Under the pieces are notes generated by a model. That model was given only the letters and a program-made list of their open reading frames with translations, had not been told where the DNA came from and searched no databases. This document shows, piece by piece, positions 42,253 to 51,579 of a stretch of 64,000 nucleotides of DNA. The stretch is taken from the NCBI RefSeq assembly GCF_017744095.1, contig NZ_JAGHQX010000001.1, positions 806,001 through 870,000 of the forward strand, read 5' to 3'. The position numbers and the translations under genes are program-made. Each line of letters starts with the position of its first letter. Positions within the stretch are counted from its first letter, which is position 1. The stretch is from Shimia sp. R10_1 (GTDB lineage: Bacteria > Pseudomonadota > Alphaproteobacteria > Rhodobacterales > Rhodobacteraceae).

Positions 42253-43725
42253 ATGCACGCAGACCAAAGACGACAGCCAGCACAGCACCGCAGGTCATTC
42301 CTGCTACGGGCATCAGACCGCCTGCGAAATTTGCTCATCTCAAAGCCCCCCGCAGAGGCACAAGCCCGCAGATTCCACCAAGAAATTCATGACTTTGCCA
42401 AAGGCGGCGTTACGCTGTTTTGGCAACGGCAAGGCATCTACTCAGGGGCTGCGCTGCTGTGCGGTGTTTACTATTCATGGCCGCTCGCGGCCTTTTGTTA
42501 CCTGCTCGTGCAAGCCGCCGATCTGTTTGACAACACCATTTGTTATCAGGTGATTCAGCGCACAGACCATTCTTTGCGCCACAGCCAGCGCCTGCTGCGC
42601 CGCCTGTCTTGGGCCAATGCGCTGTCAGCCGCCTCTGTTGCCACATTTACGCTGCTGCTTGCCCGCCTAGAGGGGCCGGGCGAACACTTCATGTCGCTGT
42701 TCTTTGTCTTTGCGGCGGGTTTGTTTGCGGCCGTCAACAATCACCAACTGCCCCAGATTCTGGCTCTGCGGCTCATCACCTATGGCTGCGTCTTCATCTA
42801 TATCCCTGTGTCGGACATCCTGCGAGAAAACGCCCCGCTCGAATCAAAACTGTGGCTGCATTTTGCGACAGCGCTTTTCGTACTCTACTTCGTGCTGGAA
42901 TGTGCCGCCATTTTCTTGCGCATGTATCAGCGCACGCTCGACCACATGGATGAGCTGCGTTCCGAGCGCGACAAAGCCCGCGCCGGATACGAACTCAAAT
43001 CACAGTTCGTGTCGGTGGTCAGCCACGAGCTGCGCACCCCGCTGACTTCGATATCCGGAGCGCTCAGCCTGCTGCGTGAAACGGATCTTGCCCAAAACCC
43101 TGACAGCGCAGGTCGCATGCTCGACATCGCCCACAAAAACAGCAAACGGCTTGGAAAATTGATCAACGACCTGCTCGACATCCAAAAAATGGAAGCTCGA
43201 AAAATGGTCTACGACTTCGCGCCGGTCGAATTGGGCGCACTGATTGCAGAGGCGGCACAATCCATCACGCCCTATGCCAGCCAAAGAGACATCACCGTGC
43301 GCACATCCCCGCCTGCGGACCCGCTTTGGGTTCGGGGCGACCACCAGCGCCTGATGCAAGTGCTCGACAATCTGCTGTCAAACGCGGTGAAATTCTCTCA
43401 TGAAGGCAGCTACATCGAATTGGTCGCACGCCTCGAAGACGGTTGCGCCCGACTGGAGGTCCGCGACTACGGCATCGGCATCCCTCCAGAAAGCAGCCAT
43501 CTGGTTTTTGGCATGTTTCAACAGGTGGATGCATCTGACAAACGCAAATTTGAGGGCTCTGGCCTCGGCCTTTCAATTGCCTACCAAATTACAGAAGATC
43601 ACGGCGCCTCGCTCGACTTCGACAGCAAACAGGGCGAAGGCAGTTGCTTTTTCGCGGTGTTCCCACTCTGTGACACCGAAGAAAACACGCGTGTAGAGCT
43701 GCCACAGCCTGCAACCGCAAACTAA
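42253..43725 (+). CDS. Membrane sensor histidine kinase
   Basis: The 490-residue kinase has a basic N-terminus of about 50 residues and then about six membrane helices (residues 60-223). After a coiled coil linker comes the HisKA domain with His258 in SHELRTPL and a HATPase_c domain with the N-box DNLLSNAVKFS, G1 RDYGIGIPP, F-box FGMFQQVD and G2 GSGLGLSI. No receiver is attached, so it needs a separate relay. The ATG has only a weak upstream ribosome site, but an in-frame stop at 42211 excludes much further extension. The Hpt gene follows after 15 bp. Confidence 0.9.
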   Translation: MHADQRRQPAQHRRSFLLRASDRLRNLLISKPPAEAQARRFHQEIHDFAKGGVTLFWQRQGIYSGAALLCGVYYSWPLAAFCYLLVQAADLFDNTICYQVIQRTDHSLRHSQRLLRRLSWANALSAASVATFTLLLARLEGPGEHFMSLFFVFAAGLFAAVNNHQLPQILALRLITYGCVFIYIPVSDILRENAPLESKLWLHFATALFVLYFVLECAAIFLRMYQRTLDHMDELRSERDKARAGYELKSQFVSVVSHELRTPLTSISGALSLLRETDLAQNPDSAGRMLDIAHKNSKRLGKLINDLLDIQKMEARKMVYDFAPVELGALIAEAAQSITPYASQRDITVRTSPPADPLWVRGDHQRLMQVLDNLLSNAVKFSHEGSYIELVARLEDGCARLEVRDYGIGIPPESSHLVFGMFQQVDASDKRKFEGSGLGLSIAYQITEDHGASLDFDSKQGEGSCFFAVFPLCDTEENTRVELPQPATAN

Positions 43726-43740
43726 CAGACACAGCCCGCG

Positions 43741-44079
43741 ATGCTTCCATCAAAATATAAAAAGAAACTCGCCGGTTTGCGCCGTCGCTTTCTTGCGGGC
43801 CTGCCCGCGCGTGAGGCAGAGATCGAAGATCTGACAGCGACATTGCTGGAGCATGGCCCGATGCCTAACGCGCTCAAAGATCTCTATACGGCAACCCACA
43901 AGCTTGCCGGCACAAGCGGCACCTATGGGCTGAACGCACTCAGCCTGTGCGCCGAGCAGGTTGAACAGCTTTTGGAGCCCGCCCAACACCGCCGCCCAAC
44001 AGAGCCAGAGCTTGTGCGCATCCTGGTCGCAACCGATATCCTTTCAGAAAAGCTGAGCGACACGATTGCAGCGGGCTAG
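43741..44079 (+). CDS. Hpt-domain phosphotransfer protein
   Basis: The 112-residue protein is a stand-alone histidine phosphotransfer domain. The phospho-acceptor His53 lies in THKLAGTSGTYG, the usual HxLxGxxGxxG context, and the rest is helical. It is transcribed with the histidine kinase and stands beside a lone receiver on the other strand, so the three can form a kinase-Hpt-receiver relay. The charged N-terminus (KKKL, RRRF) is typical. The start ATG has no strong ribosome site and may be translated by coupling to the kinase gene. Confidence 0.88.
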   Translation: MLPSKYKKKLAGLRRRFLAGLPAREAEIEDLTATLLEHGPMPNALKDLYTATHKLAGTSGTYGLNALSLCAEQVEQLLEPAQHRRPTEPELVRILVATDILSEKLSDTIAAG

Positions 44080-44082
44080 ACT

Positions 44083-44478
44083 TCAGGCCCGTGCAGGTTT
44101 ACGCGCCGCCACCATCCGGCGAAGTTGATCAGGCAACGTCACGGGATCAAACGGCTTCTGGATCGCTCCAATTGCGCGGTCACGTATGTCGCATTCGTCC
44201 TGCGCACTGACATCTCTTGAAGTCAGAAACACTGCAGGGATCTCTGCCAAATCAGGTATCTTGCGCATGGCAATAAGCGTTTCAATGCCACTCAAGCCAG
44301 GCAACATCACATCCAGAAGCAAGAGATCCGGCTCAAATGCCGTCGCACGCAGCAGCGCGTCTTCGCCATTGTCACATTGCAGCACATCAAACCCGCCCAA
44401 CTCTTTCAAAGCCAGCAGCGTGATCTCGCGAATGTCGGGATCATCCTCAACATGTAGTATCCTGTGAAACTCTGCCAT
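44083..44478 (-). CDS. Single-domain response regulator
   Basis: The 131-residue protein is only a receiver: acidic residues Glu11-Asp13, Asp56 in LLLLDVMLP, Thr/Ser in LTSRD and Lys in QKPFDP. It has no output domain, so it most likely carries phosphate between the kinase and the Hpt protein or acts by protein contact. ATG at 44478 was chosen over a TTG at 44487. It is convergent with the Hpt gene with a 3-bp gap. Confidence 0.9.
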   Translation of the reverse strand: MAEFHRILHVEDDPDIREITLLALKELGGFDVLQCDNGEDALLRATAFEPDLLLLDVMLPGLSGIETLIAMRKIPDLAEIPAVFLTSRDVSAQDECDIRDRAIGAIQKPFDPVTLPDQLRRMVAARKPARA

Positions 44479-44665
44479 GTCTTGCAAACCCAGAACCTGA
44501 TTTCATCAAACTAAAATACACCTTAACGTGTGCATCCTCACAGGAAAACCCTACATTGTGCCGACCTCCGCAAAACGTGACGCCGCGTTGCCCAAGCCCC
44601 TCCGACTTGAGTGACGCCACATTTTGCAGCAGCCTCACTCCGTCAGTCAGCACAGAGGTAACACC

Positions 44666-45430
44666 ATGGCAACGCCCCCCCTTCTGAACGAACGTGTCGG
44701 CAACGCAGCGGTGCTCACGTTCAACGATCCCGATCGGCGCAACCCAATCGGGGCGCCCTTGCGCGGTGCGCTCACGCAAGCCCTCATGGAGATCGAGACT
44801 GACAGCAGCGTGCGCGCCATCATTCTCACTGGAGCCGGGGGCAACTTTTGTTCAGGTGGCGACATCGCAGCAATGGATGCGCCCATGCGCGACAAACGCA
44901 TCAACTTTCAGCAGGTCAAACATCTGGCCAACCAAATCGCCGGTGCCTCTGTCCCCGTTATCGCTGCTGTCGAAGGCTGGGCCGCCGGTGCTGGTCTGTC
45001 CATCGCAATGATGTGTGACACCGTGATTGCCACGCAATCCGCGCGTTTTCTATCTGCCTTCACCAAAATTGGCCTAATGCCCGACTACGGCCTGCTCACG
45101 TCCCTGCCCGCACGCATCGGCCACGCCCGCGCGCGCCAGATGATGCTCTATGCCAAACCTGTGGATGCGCCCACTGCGCTCGCCTGGGGCATGGTTGATG
45201 ACCTTGTCGAAGACGGCGGCGCGCGCGCGGCCGCGCTCGATCTTGCCCAGCACATCGAAACACTCGGCCCAGAGGCACTGCGCGCCATCAAAGCCTTTGA
45301 CAGTGGACGCTTGGACCGCGCCATCGACTACGAACGAGACGCACAACCTCAGCTTTTGGGCAGCGCAAACGCGCAGGAAGGCCGCGCCGCTTTCTTCGAG
45401 AAGCGCCCCCCCAAATTTCGCCCTAACTAA
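44666..45430 (+). CDS. Enoyl-CoA hydratase/isomerase family protein
   Basis: The 254-residue crotonase-fold protein has the oxyanion-hole segment GAGGNFCSGGDIAAMD and EGWAAGAGLSIAMMCD; a catalytic Glu at the usual position is not obvious (the stretch FTKIGLMPDYG has no Glu), so the reaction could be hydration, isomerisation or hydrolysis. ATG at 44666 follows GAGG and gives a normal start; the frame opens further upstream at 44624 with a TTG. A strong terminator follows the stop. Substrate not known. Confidence 0.88.
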   Translation: MATPPLLNERVGNAAVLTFNDPDRRNPIGAPLRGALTQALMEIETDSSVRAIILTGAGGNFCSGGDIAAMDAPMRDKRINFQQVKHLANQIAGASVPVIAAVEGWAAGAGLSIAMMCDTVIATQSARFLSAFTKIGLMPDYGLLTSLPARIGHARARQMMLYAKPVDAPTALAWGMVDDLVEDGGARAAALDLAQHIETLGPEALRAIKAFDSGRLDRAIDYERDAQPQLLGSANAQEGRAAFFEKRPPKFRPN

Positions 45431-45434
45431 CAAA

Positions 45435-45461
45435 AAGCCCGCCGATAAAATCGACGGGCTT
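45435..45461. terminator. Bidirectional terminator between convergent genes
   Basis: AAGCCCG and CGGGCTT form the outer stem and CGAT/ATCG extends it, with a 3-base loop. A-runs lie before it and TCTC after it. It separates the hydratase gene from the convergent oxidoreductase gene. Confidence 0.75.
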
Positions 45462-45483
45462 CTCAGCTACGATCCCTTAAAAA

Positions 45484-47727
45484 TCACACAAAATCAATAT
45501 GATGATACAAGGGAAGCTCACGTATCCGCTGTCCGGTCGCCGCAAAGATCGCGTTGGCGAGCGCAGGCGCAGCAGGTGGCACAGGCGGCTCCCCGATGCC
45601 ACGGATCTTGGGCGCATTTTCCAGCCCCTTCACGAAGATTTCCGGACATTGGTACATCCGCATCCCCTCAGCATCCCAATAGTTGGCCTGCTCCGCCATC
45701 CCATCAGAATAGGTGATTTCACTATTGATCGCATGGCCCAGCGCAAAGACCACACCACCCTGCACCAGATTTTCAAAGTTCACCGGATCCAGCACGCGCC
45801 CCACGTCGGCAGCGACCCAGACCTTATCGATCTTGATGCCCTCCTCCGTGCTGGTGACTTCAATCACCTCTGCGGTCGGCACGCCAAAGCTCTCCACAAA
45901 GGCGACGCCGCGTCCTTTGCCTGCGGCCAGCGGGCTGCCCCAGCCTGACATCTCACCGACAGCTTCCAACACCTTGCGCGCCACCGGGTTGCCCATCAGC
46001 CGAATCCGCTCTTCCAGCGGGTCTGCCCCTGCTTCATGGATCAGCTCATCCAACATGCAATCAAAGAAAAAGCCCCCCGCCGAGGCGCCAACCGAGCGCC
46101 AGCTGGACACAGGTGCCAGCTCTGGTACGCGGTAGGCCCGCATCCGATAGTTGTCGAGCGTATAGGGCACATCCCAGGCCCCCGCCGCAATCTGCGTATC
46201 AGGCCCCGGAATATTCAGTCCCACGCGCCCCATTTGCGACACCACAACAGAGGGCATTGCAATCTGCAAATCGGCGGCCACGACTTTGCCATTCTTCACA
46301 GCGCCTTTGGCGCGCGCCATGCCAATGTGGCGTGTGAAGTCATGGGCAAAATCCTCTTCGCGGCTGTAAGTCAACTTCACGGGTGTCCCACGCATCTGGT
46401 TCGCCACTTCAGCGGCCAGCTTCACCTGTTCGAACTCAAGCCGGTGTCCAAAGCTTCCCCCCATGTAGCGGTTGACCAGATCAACCTGCTCAGGGTCGTG
46501 CCCCGTGATCACCGCCACCTGCTGTTGCAACATCACCGGGATCTGATGGCCTGTCCAAACCGTCACCTTATCGTCTTCGACCAGCACAGTGGCGTTCATC
46601 GGCTCGAGCGGCTGATGGGCCACGTAAGGCACGCGATACTCCACCTCAATAGCAGTGCCTTCCTGCGCAATCGTCGCGTCCGCATCGCCCTCGTCACGCC
46701 ACTGCTTGTCCAGCTGATCATCATTGAAGCTGCGTGCCACGGCCTCCCAATGGCCATCCTGCTCTGCAGGATACGGCGCGGGTCCCCACTCAAAGTCAAT
46801 CGCCTGCGCCGCCTGAATGGCACGCCAGGTGTTGTCAGCCACCACAGCCACGCCGCCCGTGACTTCCACAATGGCTTTGACGCCGCGCATCTCTTTGGCC
46901 GCACTGGCATCATAGTTGGTGAGTGCGCCGCCTTTGCGCGGGTTGCACACCACCGTCGCATGCACGGCGCCTTCGACCTCTACATCGATGCCATACTCCT
47001 GCGTGCCCGTCGATTTGGCAATCATATCAAGTCGCTGCATGGGTTTGCCCAGCATCCGCCACTCGCTTGGATCCCGCAGCTTGATGTCCATCACCGGCTC
47101 AAGCGTTGCCGCTTCAGCTGCCAATTCCGTGTACTTCAGCTCCGTGCCATCCGGCAGCTGCACCGCCCCATGCGCCGTTGTGAGCTGCGCCACAGGAACG
47201 CCGCTCACATTGGAGGCCGCAAGCTTCAGCGTCTCTCGCGCCACAGCCCCCGCTTCGCGCAGCTTTACAAAGCTGTCAGGCACCGCACTGGAGCCTCCGG
47301 TGATCTGCAACCCCAAGAGCTTGGCCACACCGCTCATGACACTGCGCGTCGCTTCGGCTGCAAAACTCGTATCGGTGGAGCGAAACGGCACCCCATCCGC
47401 AGACAGCGCCCGGTTCCAATAGGCCTTGTCCGGCTTGCCGAAACTTGTCTCCACCTGATCCAGCTCGATATCAAGCTCCTCAGCAATCAGCGCCGCCTGC
47501 ACATGCGCAACGCCCTGCCCCTTGTCCCCATGAGGCCCGATGAGCGTCACCTTTTCGCTGTCGATGATCACCCAAGGGTTAAACGTTGCCGCCCCATCGG
47601 CAAGCCCGTCTTTCAGCGGATTCTCATAAGGCGTGCGCACCTTATAGACGCCAAAGGCAACCCCCCCGGCCACCGCGGCTGCGCCAAGCAGAAACGTGCG
47701 GCGTGCAATTTTTCCAACCTTCCCCAT
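45484..47727 (-). CDS. IorB-type molybdopterin oxidoreductase large subunit
   Basis: The 747-residue protein is the molybdenum-binding subunit of the isoquinoline 1-oxidoreductase / aldehyde dehydrogenase type. It starts with the twin-arginine-like [17 protein letters not shown], so the complex is probably exported or membrane-associated. It has the family stretches [22 protein letters not shown] and [20 protein letters not shown], and a C-terminal [18 protein letters not shown]. The substrate cannot be derived from the sequence. The small 2Fe-2S subunit gene lies 3 bp upstream; a cytochrome subunit, which often joins this pair, is not next to it. Confidence 0.9.
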   Translation of the reverse strand: MGKVGKIARRTFLLGAAAVAGGVAFGVYKVRTPYENPLKDGLADGAATFNPWVIIDSEKVTLIGPHGDKGQGVAHVQAALIAEELDIELDQVETSFGKPDKAYWNRALSADGVPFRSTDTSFAAEATRSVMSGVAKLLGLQITGGSSAVPDSFVKLREAGAVARETLKLAASNVSGVPVAQLTTAHGAVQLPDGTELKYTELAAEAATLEPVMDIKLRDPSEWRMLGKPMQRLDMIAKSTGTQEYGIDVEVEGAVHATVVCNPRKGGALTNYDASAAKEMRGVKAIVEVTGGVAVVADNTWRAIQAAQAIDFEWGPAPYPAEQDGHWEAVARSFNDDQLDKQWRDEGDADATIAQEGTAIEVEYRVPYVAHQPLEPMNATVLVEDDKVTVWTGHQIPVMLQQQVAVITGHDPEQVDLVNRYMGGSFGHRLEFEQVKLAAEVANQMRGTPVKLTYSREEDFAHDFTRHIGMARAKGAVKNGKVVAADLQIAMPSVVVSQMGRVGLNIPGPDTQIAAGAWDVPYTLDNYRMRAYRVPELAPVSSWRSVGASAGGFFFDCMLDELIHEAGADPLEERIRLMGNPVARKVLEAVGEMSGWGSPLAAGKGRGVAFVESFGVPTAEVIEVTSTEEGIKIDKVWVAADVGRVLDPVNFENLVQGGVVFALGHAINSEITYSDGMAEQANYWDAEGMRMYQCPEIFVKGLENAPKIRGIGEPPVPPAAPALANAIFAATGQRIRELPLYHHIDFV

Positions 47728-47730
47728 GGC

Positions 47731-48189
47731 TTACACCTCCTGCAATTTGGCAGCGGCTGTTTTGACAGCGGCGCGAATACGTGGATAGGTGCCACAGCGA
47801 CACAGATTGCCACTCATTGCGTCATCAATGTCGGCATCACTCGGGTTGGGAATGTCTGACAGCAGAGAGGCCGCCTGCATGATCTGACCGGACTGACAAT
47901 AGCCGCATTGCGCCACCTGATGTTCCACCCAGGCTTCCTGCACCGCATGCAGCGCCCCCGGCTGGCCAAGACCTTCAATCGTGGTCACTTCGCCATCCAC
48001 ATCGGCCACCGGTGTCTGACAAGAGCGCACCGCCACGCCATCAATATGCACCGTGCACGCCCCGCAAGCGGCAACGCCGCAGCCGTATTTCACACCTTTG
48101 ATATTCAGCTCATCTCGGAGCACCCAAAGAAGCGGCATGTCATCCTCGACATCCACCTCATGTTTTTGTCCATCCACGATCAATTGCAT
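47731..48189 (-). CDS. IorA-type 2Fe-2S subunit
   Basis: The 152-residue protein carries both iron-sulfur sites: the plant-type site with [11 protein letters not shown], and the second with [10 protein letters not shown] and [10 protein letters not shown]. It passes electrons from the molybdenum subunit. It has no signal peptide, so it is probably exported with the large subunit by the Tat route. It precedes the large-subunit gene by 3 bp and shares its transcript. The 400-bp gap upstream to the GAPDH gene holds a repeat tract. Confidence 0.92.
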   Translation of the reverse strand: MQLIVDGQKHEVDVEDDMPLLWVLRDELNIKGVKYGCGVAACGACTVHIDGVAVRSCQTPVADVDGEVTTIEGLGQPGALHAVQEAWVEHQVAQCGYCQSGQIMQAASLLSDIPNPSDADIDDAMSGNLCRCGTYPRIRAAVKTAAAKLQEV

Positions 48190-48586
48190 AAGCTGTCTCC
48201 CGTTCGTTGGAACCTGTCGCGTTGTCTCCCAGATACCTCAGCTTTGCGTAAATTCACTCGCAGATCGTGCCAAAATCACCCACACCGCATCGCAGTGAGC
48301 ACTGCGCCTCACAAAACTTGCGCGGCTGCCCAGTCGTGCAAACCAACAAAGTGATTCGAAGACGCCTGTTTCAGATCACGCCGCGATTTCGTTAACCAAC
48401 AATTTACAAACCGCCGCCCAATGATAGCGCTACCGTGAGCGGAACCGATATCGCCACCGATAGCGGAACCGGCGAAATTTATCGCTAACACACTCATATT
48501 TCACGGGATTTCACCTTCCGAAGACCTCCCATCACGACTATAGATTTGGCCAATCCCTATTCATCAGCGCAACATAGGAGCGCCTC
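48190..48586. other. Intergenic region between iorA and gap
   Basis: About 400 bases without a convincing gene. It contains a CtrA-like TTAA-N7-TTTA match at 48392-48406, followed by the 12-bp repeat tract at 48420-48479, and must contain the promoters of two divergent genes. A GTG-started short frame at 48435 would encode only 17 residues and I do not call it. Confidence 0.6.
48420..48479. repeat. Phased 12-bp tandem repeat, tract C
   Basis: Five units in exact 12-bp register: AATGATAGCGCT, ACCGTGAGCGGA, ACCGATATCGCC, ACCGATAGCGGA and ACCGGCGAAATT. AGCGGAACCG occurs twice 24 bp apart and GATAGCG twice 36 bp apart. TTAACCA lies 40 bp before the first ACCG unit, as near the other ACCG tracts. 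Because 12 is four codons, old coding DNA is another explanation. Confidence 0.7.
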
Positions 48587-49585
48587 ATGACTGTCACCGT
48601 CGGCATCAATGGATTTGGCCGTATTGGCCGTAGCACCCTCATGCACATTGCCGAGGAAGCGCGCGAAGATGTGCGCGTTGTGAAAATCAACGCCACAGGC
48701 CCGCTGGAAACAGCCGCCCACCTGATCCGCTATGACTCTGTGCACGGCCGCTTCCGCAACGAAGTGATCGCAGGCAACGGCACCATGGACGTGGGCCAAG
48801 GCCCGATGCGCATGTATTCCACCTACGACATGGACGAGCTGGATTGGGACGGTGTCGACATCGTTCTGGAATGTACCGGCAACTTCAACGACGGTGAGAA
48901 AGCCAAAAAGCACCTGGAGCGTGGCGCGAAAAAAGTGCTGATCTCCGCCCCTGCGAAGAACGTGCAGAAAACCATCGTCTTTGGCGTGAACGATCATCAG
49001 CTCGAAGCCAATGACAACATGATCTCCAACGGCTCCTGCACCACCAACTGCCTCGCGCCTGTGGCCAAAGTGCTCAACAACGCTTTCGGCATCGAAAGCG
49101 GCATCATGACCACAATCCACGCCTACACCGGCGACCAGCCTACGCTGGACCGTCGCCACAACGATCTCTACCGCGCCCGCGCTGCGGCCATGTCGATGAT
49201 CCCAACCTCCACCGGTGCCGCCAAAGCCCTGGGTGAGGTGCTGCCTGAACTCAAAGGCAAGCTCGACGGCTCCGCCATCCGCGTGCCAACCCCAAATGTC
49301 TCTGCTGTGGATCTCACCTTCACCGCTTCCAAAGACGTGACAGAGGCTGATGTGAACGCCGTGATGGCCGAAGCCGCCGCTGGTGAAATGAAGGGTGTGC
49401 TGGGCTACAACGACCTGCCGCTGGTGTCTGTTGATTTCAACCACACCACCGAAAGCTCCACCTTCGCCGCAGATCAAACCAAAGTCATCGGCGGCCGCCT
49501 GGTGCGCGTGCTGGCATGGTATGACAACGAATGGGGCTTCTCCGCACGCATGGCCGATGTCGCGGCCAAAATGGGCCGCATCTAA
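48587..49585 (+). CDS. gap: Glyceraldehyde-3-phosphate dehydrogenase, type I
   Basis: Interconverts glyceraldehyde 3-phosphate and 1,3-bisphosphoglycerate with NAD(P). The 332-residue protein has the Rossmann motif VGINGFGRIGRS, the catalytic Cys in SNGSCTTNCLAPV, and the C-terminal ARRMADVAAKMG-like end. AGGAG precedes the ATG. After it comes a long hairpin and a small membrane-protein gene on the same strand. Confidence 0.96.
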   Translation: MTVTVGINGFGRIGRSTLMHIAEEAREDVRVVKINATGPLETAAHLIRYDSVHGRFRNEVIAGNGTMDVGQGPMRMYSTYDMDELDWDGVDIVLECTGNFNDGEKAKKHLERGAKKVLISAPAKNVQKTIVFGVNDHQLEANDNMISNGSCTTNCLAPVAKVLNNAFGIESGIMTTIHAYTGDQPTLDRRHNDLYRARAAAMSMIPTSTGAAKALGEVLPELKGKLDGSAIRVPTPNVSAVDLTFTASKDVTEADVNAVMAEAAAGEMKGVLGYNDLPLVSVDFNHTTESSTFAADQTKVIGGRLVRVLAWYDNEWGFSARMADVAAKMGRI

Positions 49586-49617
49586 GCCCAAAGCCCCTAA
49601 AACAGACGACAAAATCT

Positions 49618-49674
49618 TGCGCCCTCGGATGGGGTCAGGCATATCTGCTCTGACCACGACCATCCGGGGGCGCA
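49618..49674 (+). other. Long hairpin between gap and the small membrane-protein gene
   Basis: TGCGCCCTCGGATGG (49618-49632) pairs with CCATCCGGGGGCGCA (49660-49674) over 15 positions with one G-U. Inside, GGTCAG and CTGACC add six pairs. No T-run follows, so it is unlikely to be a simple terminator. The right arm contains the only purine-rich stretch upstream of the ATG at 49682, so it may hide that ribosome site. Confidence 0.75.
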
Positions 49675-49681
49675 GCGCTTC

Positions 49682-49825
49682 ATGACCAATCCCATCGCGA
49701 TTTTCCTCGGCGCTGTTGTTTTGACAGGACTGGGCCTCGACGTGGTGTTCAACAACAGCGCTGCCTCATTTTTCCTCGCCCAGAAATTCATCGACCTGAT
49801 CGAATGGCTTGCCTTCTGGCGATAG
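49682..49825 (+). CDS. Small membrane protein downstream of gap
   Basis: A 47-residue product starting MTNPIAIFLGAVVLTGLGLD, with one N-terminal membrane helix, and ending in DLIEWLAFWR. I recall similar short proteins downstream of gap in Rhodobacterales. Amphipathic aromatic ending and size suggest a membrane microprotein that may associate with another membrane protein. There is a GGGGG stretch upstream inside the hairpin. Function unknown. Confidence 0.65.
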   Translation: MTNPIAIFLGAVVLTGLGLDVVFNNSAASFFLAQKFIDLIEWLAFWR

Positions 49826-49909
49826 TGCCTTCCCCTCAGGGCACGTTTCAATAACCAACGCAGCCTCTCTGTTCCTGCGTGTGAAGCCCTGCGCAGATGC
49901 GCGCTCTCC

Positions 49910-49951
49910 CCCCGCTTTCTCATTCTTCAAATATCCCCGCCGGAGGCATCC
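49910..49951. repeat. Dispersed intergenic element, copy 3
   Basis: The first 28 bases match 32903-32930 at 27 positions. The rest, CGCCGGAGGCATC, matches copy 1 at 12770-12781 except for one base. It lies between the convergent small gene and pntB. Confidence 0.75.
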
Positions 49952-49980
49952 GCCAGCGCGGCGTAGACCCGGCAAAAGAA

Positions 49981-50004
49981 AAGGCGCCCCAACCGGAGCG
50001 CCTT
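49981..50004 (-). terminator. Terminator of the pntAB operon
   Basis: AAGGCGC and GCGCCTT form a 7-bp stem around a 10-base loop. On the minus strand it is followed by TTCTTTT. Located 24 bp after the pntB stop. Confidence 0.8.
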
Positions 50005-50027
50005 TCCACATTTTATCCTAAACCGGA

Positions 50028-51566
50028 TCAGTCGATCATGGTCAGCAGCTTATCAAGGCTCGCCTTCGCATCACCATAGAACATCCGGGTGTTCTCTTTG
50101 AAGAACAGCGGGTTCTCGATGCCGGAGTAACCTGTGCCCTGCCCCCGCTTGGAGACAAACACCTGTTTCGCTTTCCAGCACTCCAGAACCGGCATGCCAG
50201 CAATCGGGCTGTTCGGATCTTCTTGCGCCGCTGGGTTCACGATGTCGTTGGAGCCGATCACGATGGCCACATCCGTATCCGGGAAGTCATCATTGATCTC
50301 ATCCATCTCCAGAACGATGTCATATGGCACCTTTGCTTCCGCCAAGAGCACGTTCATGTGGCCTGGCAGACGGCCCGCAACCGGGTGGATCGCAAAGCGC
50401 ACGTTCTTGCCTTTGGCACGCAGACGACGGGTCAGCTCCGCCACATTCTGCTGTGCCTGTGCCACCGCCATGCCGTAGCCCGGAATGATCACAACACTGT
50501 CTGCATCCTCCAGCGCTGCCGCCACACCGTCAGCCTCAATCGCGATCTGCTCGCCTTCCACTTCCATGGCCGGACCGGATGCGCCACCAAAGCCGCCCAG
50601 GATCACCGACACAAAGGAGCGGTTCATCGCCTTACACATGATGTAGGACAGGATCGCACCCGAAGAGCCCACCAGCGCGCCCACAACGATCAGCAGGTCG
50701 TTGCCAAGGGAGAAACCGATCGCCGCCGCAGCCCAGCCGGAATAGCTGTTCAGCATGGAGACAACCACCGGCATGTCGGCGCCACCGATGCCCATGATCA
50801 GGTGATAGCCAATGAACAGCGCCGCAATAGTCAGGATCAACAGCGGCAGCAGGCTGGCAGAGTTCATGTACCAGATCAGGCACAGAACAGAGATCGCAGC
50901 CGCTCCGGCGTTCAGCATGTGGCCACCGGGCAGTTTTTCCGCCGCCGAGGTCACACGGCCAGAGAGCTTGCCATAGGCAATGACGGAGCCCGTGAAGGTC
51001 ACCGCACCGATCCAGATGCCAAGGCTGGCCTCGATCCGCAGGATGCCCACTTCCACCGCATCTTTCTTCGCCAGAAGCGCGGCAAAACCGTCCAGTGACT
51101 TATACTCCTCCACCAGCGCCTTTGTTTCGGCAACCAGCGCCAGTTCCGCAGGCCAGACAAAGCCTTTCGGGCTGGTCAGAATGCCCGCCACCTCTGGCAG
51201 CAGGGTCACAATCGCGCCTTTCAGCGCCAGCACATTGGCCAGCTCAAAATGCGCGTTGAAGCCCACAAACACAGCCGCCAGACCGACCAGCGCGTGCATG
51301 CCTGCCACCAGTTCCGGCATCTGGGTCATCTCAACCTTGCTGGCGAGCTGATAGCCGATCGCGCCACCGGCGACGATCAGCGGTACAGACAGCCACCACA
51401 GGCCGGCACCGGGGCCAATCAGCGTGGCAAACACCGCCAGCGCCATGCCGACAATGCCATACCACACCGCGCGCTTCGCGCTTTCCTGATTGCTCAGACC
51501 ACCCAAGGACAGGATGAAGAGCACTGCCGCAACAACGTAAGCGGCGGTCGTAAAACCAAAGTCCAT
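50028..51566 (-). CDS. pntB: NAD(P) transhydrogenase subunit beta
   Basis: Forms the proton-translocating transhydrogenase with PntA, transferring hydride from NADH to NADP+. The 512-residue protein has about nine membrane helices in the first 300 residues, then a soluble NADP-binding domain III with [14 protein letters not shown] and [15 protein letters not shown]. The C-terminal [20 protein letters not shown] is conserved. ATG 51566; 13 bp separate it from pntA. Confidence 0.96.
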   Translation of the reverse strand: MDFGFTTAAYVVAAVLFILSLGGLSNQESAKRAVWYGIVGMALAVFATLIGPGAGLWWLSVPLIVAGGAIGYQLASKVEMTQMPELVAGMHALVGLAAVFVGFNAHFELANVLALKGAIVTLLPEVAGILTSPKGFVWPAELALVAETKALVEEYKSLDGFAALLAKKDAVEVGILRIEASLGIWIGAVTFTGSVIAYGKLSGRVTSAAEKLPGGHMLNAGAAAISVLCLIWYMNSASLLPLLILTIAALFIGYHLIMGIGGADMPVVVSMLNSYSGWAAAAIGFSLGNDLLIVVGALVGSSGAILSYIMCKAMNRSFVSVILGGFGGASGPAMEVEGEQIAIEADGVAAALEDADSVVIIPGYGMAVAQAQQNVAELTRRLRAKGKNVRFAIHPVAGRLPGHMNVLLAEAKVPYDIVLEMDEINDDFPDTDVAIVIGSNDIVNPAAQEDPNSPIAGMPVLECWKAKQVFVSKRGQGTGYSGIENPLFFKENTRMFYGDAKASLDKLLTMID

Positions 51567-51579
51567 TGCTCAGACCTCC

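Noticed and set aside
46036-47859. Open frame of 607 codons on the plus strand
   Set aside because: Antisense to the IorB-type gene; low-complexity His/Arg-rich product.
48435-48488. GTG-started 17-codon frame through tract C
   Set aside because: Too short, no ribosome site; kept only as an alternative view of the tract.
48557-49663. Open frame of 368 codons on the minus strand
   Set aside because: Antisense to gap, which is clearly the gene.
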